A DNA stretch of 30,558 nt from Diplocarpon mali (lineage: Eukaryota > Ascomycota > Leotiomycetes > Helotiales > Drepanopezizaceae). Positions 19,794 to 30,558 of the stretch are shown in pieces. Position 1 is the stretch's first letter. Each line of letters begins with the position of its first letter. The stretch lies in the NCBI GenBank assembly GCA_024741835.1, contig JAENRP010000131.1:1-30558 (forward strand), written 5' to 3'. Made by a program: the position numbers and the translations under genes. Below the pieces are notes generated by a model. The model saw nothing but the letters and a program-made list of their open reading frames with translations. It searched no databases and was not told the DNA's origin.

Positions 19794-22700
19794 ATGGTCG
19801 TTCCACACATCGAACTCGACGTCGCGAGCGAGCACTCTAGCTCCACCTCGGGCTCCTGCGACGACCTATCCCCGACAGACTACCCCGGAGCCGCCGCCTT
19901 CGCCTCATTCTCCATCGACAGTCCGGCTCTCGCAGACCCGAGCACGCCGACGGGTATCAGGGAAGAGTACGTGCTGCTGGCCTGGCTCCTCGTGCTCGCG
20001 CGCACCAGAGAGAGGAACGTGACGTGCGCGTGGGCGTACAAGGATCGCGTCGTCGAGCACGAGCTGGTGCCGGGGAGCCTGTCCGTGGAAGAGGTGATGC
20101 CGGTCGAGGCCAGGGTGGAGGAAGTCGCTGCTGCTGTTCTGAAGCGGCTCGGAGATGCGGTGAGCATTTTCTAGGACGACTTTGTTCTGCTTTGGGCTTC
20201 GGTCTTGGCATCTTTGCGTTGCGTTGTAGCTGACGTGCTACTTCTAGAATGCGCGGGGTCTCCCTAGACCGGCGTGTAGCCCTGTCTCTATACTGCTGAG
20301 TACTTCCACTTCAGCCCAGGATGCAGAAAGCGGGAGTGCGGAGGTAGATTCGCATCCCGTCTCGCGATTCGGATTCAAACTCACAGCCTAGTAGGATGCG
20401 ATCCAGCTTGAACTTCGCTTCACAGGTGCGACCCTCGAGATCCGCCCCGTTCGATCTCCAGACACCATCCTCCCCTTCACACTCTCGCACTACGTGGCAA
20501 GCCTAGTCGACACTATCAAGGCATGTCTCTCGAATCCAGACGCTGGCATATCATCCATCCTGGGCCTAACTACGAGCGATCTGGACGCAATTTGGAGCTG
20601 GAACCATATCTTACCCCCGCTGGAGACTTTCTGCATGCAAGACATGATCTCCCAGCGAGCGAGAGAGTTCCCAGACAAGGTCGCTGTACATTCGTGGGAC
20701 GGCGATCTGACGTACGGCCAAGTAGACACCTATTCGACGTCCGCCGCTCGCTCGCTTAGGAAAGGAGGCGTAGCGCTGCGCGACGTCGTGCCCGTCTGTT
20801 TCGAAAAGTCAAAGTGGACAGTCGTCGCCGTGCTGGCCGTGATGAAAGCAGGTGGTACTCTGGCGATGATGGACCCAAGCCTGCCGCTTGCCCGGTTGCA
20901 GAACATGGCCGTGCAGGTCGGCGCGAAGACGATGGTGAGCTCCCGGTTACAATCAGACCTGGGCAAGAAGATCTTGCCCGCGGGCAGCTGCTGGGTCGTG
21001 GAACAGGTGGCGTTCGAGGCGTTGGAGAAAGGCGAGGAGCTGCCGGCTGTGCCTTCGGAGGCGTTGATGTACATCATCTTTACGTCTGGGAGTACGGGGA
21101 CCCCGAAAGGCGTCACGATTTCGCACGAGACGTACACGAGCAGCGCCATCCCTCGCGCCAGGGGCGTCGGGTACAATGCCGAATCTAGAGTCCTGGATTT
21201 CGCGTCGTATGCCTTCGACGTCAGTATCGACAGCATGCTTCTTACGCTCGGTAACGGCGGCTGTCTCTGTATCCCCTCCGAGGAAGACCGGATGAACGAT
21301 ATCAACGACGTGATCCGCAAGATGCAGGTCAACTACGCCGGTATCACCCCGTCCGTAGCGAGGATCCTGGAGCCCGACGTGATTGCCTCGCTTAGCGCGT
21401 TGGGTCTGGGCGGCGAGGCAGCGTCGCCGAGAGACGTCAATCTTTGGGGTCAGGTGACGAGGATTGTTATTGGATATGGACCGTGTGAGTGTACGATCGG
21501 GTGTACGATCAATGGGGATACGGCGACGGGCAGAGATTACATCTCCATTGGGACGGGCAATGGAGCTGCGGTTTGGGTCGTGAATCCGGATGATCACGAG
21601 GTGCTCATGCCCGTAGGTGCTGTAGGTGAGCTGCTTGTCGAGGGGCCGATAGTCGGACAGGGTTATCTCAACGACCCAGAGAAGACGGCGGCTTCTTTCA
21701 TCCACGATCCACCCTGGCTCCTCGCCGGCCATAGAGGCTATCCGGGCCGCAGAGGTCGACTGTACAAAACTGGAGACATTGGGAAATACGATCCGGATGG
21801 CTCTGGAGGTATCGTGTTTGTCGGGCGGCAGGATACCCAAGTCAAACTGCGCGGCCAACGTGTCGAGTTGAGTGAGATCGAGAGTCAGCTCAAGACAAGG
21901 CTACCAGCAAGCACCAGCGTAATCGCCGAAGTCATCGTACCATTAGGGGCTGGTGGGCAGCCTGTCTTGGTCGCTTTCGTTGCGAAGCAGTCGGCTAGAG
22001 ATCCCGATAATACGGAGCTCAGCTTAGTAAACCTACCTGCCGATCTGCGAGCAAATATCGCGGAAGCCGATGCGGAGTTGGCGACAGTCGTGCCGAGATA
22101 TATGGTGCCGAGCGCATATATACCTACAAATTATATACCAGTTCTGATCTCGGGCAAGACTGACCGCAAAAGACTCAGACAGTTTGGGGTGACAGTTGAC
22201 CTGCGGCAGTTGGACCAAGGGCCAGCAAGCGCAGGGAGTAAAGCTACGCGAGAGCTGAGTGACATCGAGCAAAGGTTGCGGCAGGCCTGGAGCTTGGCTC
22301 TGAAGGTCGACATGGAAGGTATCCGTCCGGACGACAACTTCTTCGCTTTGGGCGGCGATTCCGTGATGGCGATGAGATTGGTGACGCTTTGCAGGGACCA
22401 AGGTCTGGGTCTTACTGTTGCGGGTACCTTTGGGCATCCATCGCTGTGTGGAATGGCTGGCGCCATCCAGGTAGAGGACTCGCAAGCACTGGCCGAAACA
22501 CTTCCTTTCTCACTGATCAGCCAAAACGTGGAAGAGGCCCGTCTGGAAGCATCGGTGGCTTGCGGCTCGAGTTTGGATGCTGTCGAGGATATCCACCCTT
22601 GTACGCCTACCCAAGAATCATTGTTCACCTTCTCGATTCGATCGGAAAGAGCGTATATCGCTCAGAGGGTTGCAATAATCCCATCGAGCATCAGCCTCGA

Positions 22701-25700
22701 TGCCTGGAAGAAAGCGTGGGAAGAAGTCGCTGCGGCCATTCCAATCTTGCGCACTCGCTTAGCGCAGCTTCAAGAACCAGGTCTTCAACAGGTTGTTCTA
22801 CGGGAGAGCATACCATGGGTTTCCTCCACCAGCCTCTCCCAGTACTTGGCAAACGATCGGGAGGACAAGATGCAACTTGGTCAGAGTTTAGCGCGGTATG
22901 CCCTCGTCGATGACTCAAACAGCGCCAAGCGGTATATGGTCTGGACTCTACATCATGTGCTGTACGATGGGTGGTCAGAGCCATTAATACTCCAACATGT
23001 TAGCAATGTTCTGCGGGGCCACCCATCCGAGATTCGAACTCAGATGAGAGACTTCGTAAGGTACTGCCGTGAAACCGACGAATCCAAAATGCATGAATAC
23101 TGGCGACAGGAGCTGAAAGGTGCGATCGGGCCTCAATTCCCGCGTCTGCCATCCAGAGATTTCCTGGCAACACCGGATACCACGATCGAGCATCAAGCCA
23201 ACCTAGACACCAACTCGGGAATGCCGTTTACCATGGCGACTCTGATTCGCGGCGCTTGGGCGCTCGTGGCATCTCAGTATACGGGAAGTGACGACGTGGT
23301 CTTTGGCGAGACTCTCACTGGGCGTGACATCCACTTGCCAGGAGTTGAAGGTATCGTTGGCCCATTGAACGCAACGATACCTGTCCGCATAAAGGTCCAA
23401 CGATCCGCATCTGCCGAGTCATATTTGCAAGCTGTGCAACAAGCACTATTAGATCGTGTCCCGTGGCAACATATCGGATGGCAGAACATCAGGAAAGTAA
23501 GCAGCGATGCCCAGCATGCATGTGAAGCGGGCACGGGGTTGATTGTGCAGCCAGAGCCGGAGTACGTCGGCAGTGAACTGGGCTTTGAACATGGGGATAT
23601 CGTGCGAGAAGCTCTCCATTTCAACCCATATCCTCTCATGCTGGCGTGCGCCATTCGGAAAGGTGGTTTCAGAGTCTGTGCCAACTTTGACAGCAGCTTG
23701 ATCGAGGTGGCACAGATGGAGCGGATGCTTGCCCAGCTCGAGATGGTGTGCCAGCAGCTGATAAAGGGTCTTGACGGCAAGATTGGCGAGATATCTTGCC
23801 TGTCTGAAGCGGAACTGAACGCAATCTGGCGAGCAAACCAGGTTGCGCCATTGTCACTGGATGGGTCTGGAAAGCTTCGAGCAGCTACGAGTATCACCCA
23901 AGGCTCGATCTACCCTCCTGCGGTAGTCTCTTGGGTATGTAACCCCCGAAACCCATCGTTACTATCACCCATCGGCTGTGTTGGCGAGCTTTGGCTCGAA
24001 GGAGGGTTTCTCTCAGGCGACACTATTGACTCTCCGGCCTGGTTGATCGCTGGGAGTTCTGAGATCACTGGGCGTAGGGGGAAAGTGCAGGCGACAGGCG
24101 ACCTAGTTCAGGTACGAGGGGATGGCAGCCTGACTCTCGTCGGTCGAAAGGAGAAAAGTTTGGCAGTCCAGGGCCATAACGTGAATCCTGCCGACCTGGA
24201 GGGCAAATTTGCCGATTATCTCCCACCAGCCGTTCGAGCTGCCGTAGTTGCGCTTGATCAGCCGAACGCCGCCAACGAGGCATCCGATCCGAAGTTACTC
24301 GTTGTCGTTGAGCACCAATCCTCAGCGAACGACAGTGTTGTACTGTTTTCGGCAGAGCATGAAATGGATCTCGGCAAATTTGGTATCTTCGAGACGACAG
24401 TCTGTGCCACCATTTCGGCCGGGCTGGCTGCAGCACTCAAAAAGCTTGATAAAGCCATCCGTGATTCGTTACCTTCATATATGGTTCCTTCTGCTTACAT
24501 TGCGGTCGAACACCTCCCTGCCGAGAACAAAAAGATCGACAACCTCAACGAATTAGCTGCGAGTATTCCCGGAGAACTGATCAGCCAGCTCCAGAAGAGC
24601 CTCGAGGATTCGTGGTCAGGGTCTCTCGAAGGCTCTAATCTGACAACCCAGGAGAAGATTTTGAGGTCGTCATGGGCCGAAATACTTGGCATCAGTCCAG
24701 ACCAGATCGAAGTTGATGATAACTTCTTCCGTCTGGGAGGAGATTCCGTGCTAGGGATGAGACTCGTCGCAAATCTCCGTAATCAAGGACATGTCTTGAC
24801 AGTAGCTCAAATCTTCCAGCACATGCGTCTCAAAGACGCAGCGAAGAAGCTAAAGGTCGACCAAGCCCCGAAAGAAATGGCCCCAGTATACAGGCCATTT
24901 TCGGCGCTTGGTTGCCCGAAAATCGAGGCACTATTGTCGGAGATCCAGCCCAAGCTGGCAAATCCAGGTTGGAAAATCCAAGACGTCCTGCCAGTCACAG
25001 ATTCTCAAGTGATTGATATCAAGGCCACGATTCAGCCCCCGCGAACATCGATGCAGTATACCATGCTGTACTTCGATCACAGTGTCGATCGGGAACAGTT
25101 GGTTCGAGCATGCAACGAGCTAGTAAAAACGCATGAAATCCTTCGCACCGTCTTCGTCGAACACGAATCAAAATTCTTCCAAGTTGTTGTGGAGGCCCTG
25201 GACATTCCTGTCATGTTGCACAAGGTAGACAGTGACATTGTTGAGGGATACATTACAGACATATGCACTCAGGAGGCAGAATTGAGCTTCAGCCTGGGAA
25301 CATCATTCCTTAGCTTCATTCATGTCGAGGGCATCGATGGTACGCACTGCCTGATCGTTGGGCTTTCCCATGCTCAGTACGATGGAGAGTCTCTTCCCAG
25401 ATTACTCCGCGATCTAGAGACATTGTACACAGAATCTAGAGTTGTTGACTTTGAGCCGTTCTCGTCGTACGTGGCCCACACGCGCAGCGAAGTTGTCCAG
25501 GCGACAGCAGTCAAGTACTGGAGCAGCCTTCTGGACGGCTCGTCGTTGTCTGTGCTCCCTGGATCCCCAATCAAGCCCGGAGACCGATCGATCTTCCAGA
25601 CAAAGTCCGTCGACGTCTCTCATCGCTCCCCGGACATCACTACTGCCAACCTGCTCACTGCAGCATGGGCACTACTACTAGCCCGTCGCCTCCAGGAGAC

Positions 25701-26223
25701 AGACGTGACATTCGGGGGGGTGACCTCTGGTCGCAGCGCCGATATGGCAAATGTGGAGAAAGTCATGGGCCCTTGCTACCAGCTGACGCCAATTCGAGTC
25801 CCGTTCCAATCCGGGTGGTCATCGCTAGACCTGCTACGCTTCGTGCAGCAGCAGAGCGCCGAGTCCGCAGCGCATGATTTCCTCGGCTTCGAGCGTATCT
25901 TGAAGAGATGCACGGACTGGTCATCTGAAGCGCAGTCTTTTGATTCGGTTGTCCATCATCAAGACTGGGAAGATGCGGACTCATTGCCCTTCGCGGGGGG
26001 AAGCTGCAAGGTCGACATCCTCAATCCGCACGGGGATGCGGCGTACCCGCTCAAGGTGGTTTCGTTCGTTCGGAACGGGGTGACTTGTGTTGGTGTGGTT
26101 GGGAGTGAGAGGGATGTGGTGTTTGTAGATTCGGCTCTGGATGAGCTTGCTGCGACTGTTGAGGAACTGGCGCGAGGTTCACAGGACCTGTTTCTTGGAA
26201 GTCTGATTGAGGCGAGGAAATAG
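19794..26223 (+). CDS. sidD: Siderophore non-ribosomal peptide synthetase, SidD/NPS6 type
   Basis: It assembles fusarinine-type extracellular siderophores from N5-acyl-N5-hydroxyornithine units. Exons inferred: 19794-20159, 20248-20343 and 20407-26223 (introns of 88 and 63 nt), about 2092 aa, as for Aspergillus SidD. Domain order: a roughly 150-residue N-terminal segment; adenylation domain, about 225-745 (TSGSTGTPKG at 380-389, Asp425 in FDVS, YKTGD, Lys738 in SGKTDRK); carrier 1 with GGDS Ser806; condensation 1 from about 880 with an intact HHVLYDG at 1003-1009; a shortened, degenerate adenylation domain, about 1292-1500, lacking the TSGSTGxPKG loop but keeping ATGDLVQ and LVGRKEKSL; carrier 2 with GGDS Ser1601; and a terminal condensation domain with SHAQYDGES from 1808. 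That last motif is the SHxxxDxxS form of fungal cyclising C-terminal domains. This A-T-C-dA-T-C order is the NPS6/SidD hallmark. Intron 2 was chosen because it removes two in-frame TAG codons and keeps the frame; its boundaries are the least certain part. Confidence 0.93.
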
Positions 26224-28252
26224 GAGGATCTGTTATAGACTGCAAGCTTGATACCCGATTTGGAGCTACGGAGTTCAGGTGGGTGATGTGCTGTTTGCTT
26301 TTGGCTTTTGCGAAAACATTTGTGCTTCTTGGATATCTGTTGCGTGATCTTTGTGTTTATATCATGAATGGCGACTCAATACTCTTGAGCGCTGCACCCA
26401 AATGCAGTACGTTCGTTAGCAAATTGCTGACCCGTTAATCCTGGTCATCAAGTGGGTGAAAATCAAACACTGTCAAGCCCCGGATCCTGAAGCTGCTCCT
26501 GGCCTTGAAACAGATGTGTCACCTTGAACTTATCCCATACTTATTCACAATACGGTTAGCATCTCCTAATCCCAAGCTATTGTACGAGAGCCAAAAGCGT
26601 GCCAAGGCACCGACGATACAGCGCCAGCCAGCTCTCAGTGTCAACATCGGGACCCCGTAAATGGCCGGACGTGCTGGGTGCGTTCGCGAATCGGTACCCG
26701 AGACGATAGAGCCGAAAGCGCCGAGCGATGGGCTGCCGAGTAATCGAGTTCTCGCGGTCGCTCTAGAGGCTGGGAGGCGCAAGCAATCGGAACTCGCCTT
26801 CGACGCTACGGGTTTCTTGATTCGGGCCTGGCGAGGGTTTCAGAGGAGATTATCTCGTGTCTTGATACGGATGCTCTCAGATTTGGGCTCTAGATATCGC
26901 CGCTCTGGAATACAGGTTAACGAGTACCTGGTTTGAATCTGGGTGGGTGCGCGGACCTGGGTGAATCCATTGATATCCTGTGCGCATCATCCGGCGCGGC
27001 CAGAGTGGCTTTTGGACGTTCACGTGTTGATGCTCCCTTTCCGAGGAGCACGCTTTGTTCCTACAGCAGTGGAAAAGGACGTGCCGCATATCATGGGGCT
27101 GGCCAGACCGTTGGTATCGTCCCGAAGCCCGACCGGATTTCCCCTGCTTTCATAGAAAAATACAACCCTAGCCCTGAACTCTATGGATTCTTTCTCTTCT
27201 CGATCGTCAGATTCCTGGACCCCCTCGAAGCCTGTGGTAGGGAAGCGCTACGGGGGAGACGGCGTCCCTCGCGAGGGACCTTTTGTCCAGCGGGAGATGG
27301 CGGCCGTCGCGTGAAGAGGGAAGCTTGCATTCGTTGTATGATTAGACAGCTTGTCTCACGTGGTCACTGTGATAACCAGGAATGCCGTGGTTTTAACAGC
27401 TGGTTGTGAGCCCTGTGATCGGTAAGAAAATGATGCAAAAAATATGAACACTTCATGAATTGCAAACGATACGGGCGAAGTCAGGTATAATCAGGCAGGC
27501 AACGGGCTGAGAGCTAGTGTTGTACCAAAGCCGTCAAGTTTCTCAATCAAAGTTTGTGATAATATAGATAGACAAGAATGAGGAAGGTTGTAAACAGAAT
27601 AAACTTGCTCAACCGAGTACCAAGTGGTGATAACATAGATAGATGAGCATGATGAAATTTGGAAATACAACGGGCTTGCTCAAAGTGGGTAACAATGGCA
27701 TAGATAGATGAGCATGAGAAAGCTGCAGATACAAAGGACTTGCTCAACGTGAGTACTGAGTAGTGATAATGTAGCGAGATAATCGTAAGGAAAGACGTGA
27801 TTGATCGCGAATTTGACTTGCGATTCCAATAATGTAGGGGCGTGCTAGAATCCAACACAAGATCAAGACGCCATTGTGCTGCTGTAAACATATAGAGATG
27901 AGAGCGAACAAATGACAGTATCGTAGATTACAAAAGTCGCGCTCTACTCATCAGTCTTGGGAATCGGACGGGTGAGTAAATGGGTAGTCCCAAGCGTGCT
28001 GAGTCAGCACATCATCGCCTACCTGACGTCGGGTAAGGACGACAGATCAGGTCTTCTGAACCTCATTACCGTTGTTTTCACTCATTCCGCGGGCATGATC
28101 GACAATTCTGCTTGCCCGTTTATTTCCGAATCAGAAAACGTCGTGTCCGGCTGACACGGGCCGAATCTGCAGCCTCTCGGGCGGGCCAGCACGACGACAC
28201 TCGGTCGCAGCAACAATCCATCAATACCAGCCTCGCCTCCATCGCATTGATC
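26224..28252. other. Gene-free spacer between sidD and sgf73
   Basis: Two kilobases without a supported gene. The longest frames (26661-26936, 26933-27409, 27547-27891 on the minus strand) start at non-ATG codons or cover the tandem repeat below and show no domain character. The sidD 3' UTR and the sgf73 promoter must lie here. Confidence 0.5.
27556..27780. repeat. Imperfect tandem repeat of about 65-71 bp, three and a part copies
   Basis: Copies begin near 27556, 27627, 27692 and 27763. Each has a GTGATAA/CATAGATAGA-like head, a GAGCATGA-like middle and a CTTGCTCAA core (27604, 27675, 27739). Periods are 71, about 65 and 71 bp. The copies have drifted apart, so this is an old duplication. 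Confidence 0.75.
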
Positions 28253-29954
28253 ATGGCGCCCGCAGCGAGTCACAGAGGTATGCGGCGCATCTGCGTCATA
28301 CCAAGGTCTCCTCTCAACCAGGACTTCGACTGACAAATTGCAGCCTCTCATGTCAGCGATGATGAGTCGACGATAAAGGTTGCGCCCAGCAGGAAGGACA
28401 AGATCATCAAGCTGAAGAAACCCGCGCCGAGATACAGCAAACCAGGGGATTGGCGCAACGGGAGTATAGTCGACGGTAGGCCCCCTCGTAATGGTATGCG
28501 TCCGTACGTACTTATCATCACAGATGACAAGAAAAAGGGCGCCGATACATCGTATACTAGCTCCGTGCCAGTTTCCCCTGGTCCCATCGTTAATCCGCTG
28601 GATGATGCTGCGCGGTCCACTTTCGAGACGGGCCGGCCACTGGAGGACCACTCGTCTACGCTGCAATGCAAGCATTGTAAGAAGGGCGTTCTCAAGATCA
28701 AAATGAGGGAGCATCTGAAAGATTGCCTGGAGCAGAAGAGGAGGAAGGCGCAGAGGAAGAAGGAACAGAAGGAGTTGAGAGATAAAGAGAAGAGAATTGC
28801 GGCCAGAGAGAACGAGAAGGACGAAGAAGGTGACACCAAGATGGCCGACGACGACGATGAGGACGATGAGGGTTTCCCCGAGAAAAAGGGCCCGGGAGGG
28901 CTGAAGTCTGCAAAAAAGAGCGCTGCGAAGAAGCTCGACGTCGACGAGACAAAGAAGGGCAAGAAACGGAAAGCAGAGGGCGATGCCGAGAAGGGACCTA
29001 AGCAGAAGAAGAAGAAGGAAGAGCCGAAACCCAAAGCCCCAAAGCAGAGAGGTAAACGATTTTCTAGTCGTCTCGCTTTGCAGAACCGCTCGTCTTGACC
29101 TGCGAAGAGATTCCTGAAGATCCAGACCCAGTGGGCTCGGTCTTCGAGAGTCGTCATCCAGCGCTCGTACCGCGCCCTTGTCCAGCGCCTTCTCCATTCT
29201 TGAAAGTGATCTTTTCGACCCTGGCGCTACGCTTCTATCTCTCTTCGAAACACCTACTACTAGAGACATCAAGAACATATTCTAACGCTCACAAGGTCCT
29301 GTGGATGTTGAAAGACAGTGCGGTGTCATCAAAGACGGCGTTCCCTGCGCTCGCTCTCTCACTTGCAAAAGCCACTCTATGGGCGCCAAACGGGGCGTAC
29401 CAGGCCGTTCGTTACCCTACGATATGCTTCTCGCGGCATATCAAAAGAAAAACCAGGCGAAGCAGCAGAGTATGCCCCGTCTCCGAACTCCCCAGCACCC
29501 CACTAACGCCTAAAAAGAAGCAGCAATCGACGCCAACGCCCCCCTAGAGGACGAAGAAGATGGCAACGGCCCCGTCGACTCGGACGAAGAACTCGCCGCC
29601 GTACAACTTGGCCTCCTGAATTGGAACCCGCAACCAGTCGTCCCCGCACTGGTGCAGATTCCCATAGAGCGGCAGTACCAAAAACAGCGGTTACGAGAGC
29701 AGATGATGAATGCCACAAATGGCGGCACCATCAACATCTTCACAGTCAAGGGCTACGGCGCACAGAAACTAAGGCCTGATCATCCGGCCATGGTAGAGCT
29801 TGCGAACGGCAATGCGGCCGCGGTCGAGGGAGAGGGTGGCCGCGTTGTGAATCTTCCGCCGTCCGTCGATGGGGGAGACGTAGCCGCGAAGCGGGCGAGC
29901 GGTTTCAATATGCAATTACCGCCGCAAAGGAAAATGTCTGGGACCGCGAGGTAG
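28253..29954 (+). CDS. sgf73: SAGA complex subunit Sgf73 (SCA7-domain protein)
   Basis: Sgf73 (human ataxin-7 family) anchors the histone H2B deubiquitinase module to the SAGA coactivator complex in the nucleus. Five exons are inferred: 28253-28277, 28344-28475, 28524-29051, 29296-29469 and 29518-29954. Introns are 66, 48, 244 and 48 nt; each join restores a conserved reading. The product is about 431 aa. Residues 101-120 form an N-terminal zinc finger, CKHC-x11-H-x3-C. A long Lys/Glu-rich, probably coiled and nuclear-targeting stretch follows (about 120-228). The SCA7 domain begins at [10 protein letters not shown] (229) with predicted zinc ligands Cys237, Cys246, Cys252 and His255 in [12 protein letters not shown], and continues through PGRSLPYD and [17 protein letters not shown]. 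The C-terminal 120 residues include the NIFTVKGYG segment and are otherwise low in character. The third intron, 244 nt, is long for this window but its junctions join the family-conserved [13 protein letters not shown] directly. Confidence 0.92.
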
Positions 29955-30558
29955 TTTTTTTCGTTCTGGGACTGGCATGCATATTTTTGGATTTGGGTTT
30001 CGGTGGTAGTCGGGCTAGGCATTGCAGGCGTATTGGTAGCCACGGTTGGATTCATTGAGTAGGCGGCTGGGCGGACACAACTCCATGGATGGACGGCGTA
30101 CGAGTCCCTCGTGACTCCCTGGCGAATGCTTTTGAACGCCGTACTTTTCTCAATGCAAATACACGCTTCCGCTCGTCGTGGTATCTCGACATCTTTGCAC
30201 ATGACAGCCAGACGGCCCAAACTCGTCATCGCGTGGGAGGGTCTGCGGCCGCGGTCTCCCCTGCTCTTCGCTCGACTATGTGCAAGCTGGCGGAGCAAGG
30301 GTGCTATGTAGTCCGGCCACGGAAAATGCAGGTCCGGCATCACAGATGCGCTCGGCATGACAGACACGTGCAACGTCGCCGGCGTGATTCCACTTCCCTC
30401 GCCAGACAAGCCCGTCTGCAACGGGCTTTGTACCATTTCCAAAGCCTGCCCCCGCGGGCATGTCGCACCGCAACAAGCGCACACGCCCACACGCCTGGCT
30501 GCACAACCTCTCCGGCATGCTCTCTCCGAGGTCCAAGAGGCCATGTCTCCCCCCCTCC
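29955..30558. other. 3' flank of sgf73, no supported gene
   Basis: A minus-strand open frame at 29780-30544 covers this stretch but overlaps the 3' end of sgf73 and has irregular composition without domain motifs. I see nothing else that can be supported. Confidence 0.45.

Noticed and set aside
26933..27409. 158-aa plus-strand frame downstream of sidD
   Set aside because: It begins at a non-ATG codon, has irregular composition with no motif, and overlaps other equally open frames.
29780..30544. 254-aa minus-strand open frame at the right end
   Set aside because: It overlaps the supported 3' exon of sgf73 and shows no recognisable domain or codon pattern. It could only be revived by transcript data.

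Overview
This is nuclear DNA from a filamentous ascomycete, most likely Pezizomycotina. The gene models have short GT..AG introns (mostly 44-66 nt) with CTAAC/CTGAC-type branch points. The products are typical fungal ones: a WSC-domain surface protein, a fungal mRNA guanylyltransferase, a Pds5 cohesin factor, a SAGA Sgf73 subunit and an NPS6/SidD-type siderophore synthetase. The order or species cannot be told from the sequence. One N lies at 9941.

Layout: (1) 823-5587, minus, pds5 (three exons, about 1554 aa). (2) 7003-9302, plus, a four-exon gene for a secreted WSC-domain protein with a Ser/Thr/Pro-rich stalk and a GPI-type tail. (3) 10074-11394, minus, the mRNA-capping guanylyltransferase ceg1 (two exons). 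(4) 11395-13767, a gene-poor stretch with a perfect palindrome and weak traces of retroelements. (5) 13768-26223, a siderophore locus: sidF (minus), sidH (plus) and the synthetase sidD/NPS6 (plus). (6) 26224-28252, gene-free, with a roughly 70-bp imperfect tandem repeat. (7) 28253-29954, plus, sgf73 (five exons). 29955-30558 holds no gene I can support.

The centre of interest is the siderophore locus. By analogy with Aspergillus and Cochliobolus, SidH dehydrates mevalonyl-CoA to anhydromevalonyl-CoA. SidF moves that acyl group onto N5-hydroxyornithine. SidD, with architecture A-T-C-degenerate A-T-C, links three such units into a cyclic fusarinine-type trihydroxamate. SidH ends in SKL and SidF in ARL, both peroxisomal PTS1-type signals, so the acyl-precursor steps are probably peroxisomal. 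Five exact matches to ATCWGATAA, the site bound by iron-responsive GATA repressors (SreA/SRE/Fep1 family), lie in the non-coding DNA of this locus, one of them inside the sidH intron. I noticed none elsewhere in the window. The locus is also unusual in carrying different simple-repeat arrays in nearly every non-coding segment (sidF intron 2, the sidF/sidH divergent promoter, and the sidH-sidD spacer), and its introns are long compared with the neighbouring genes.
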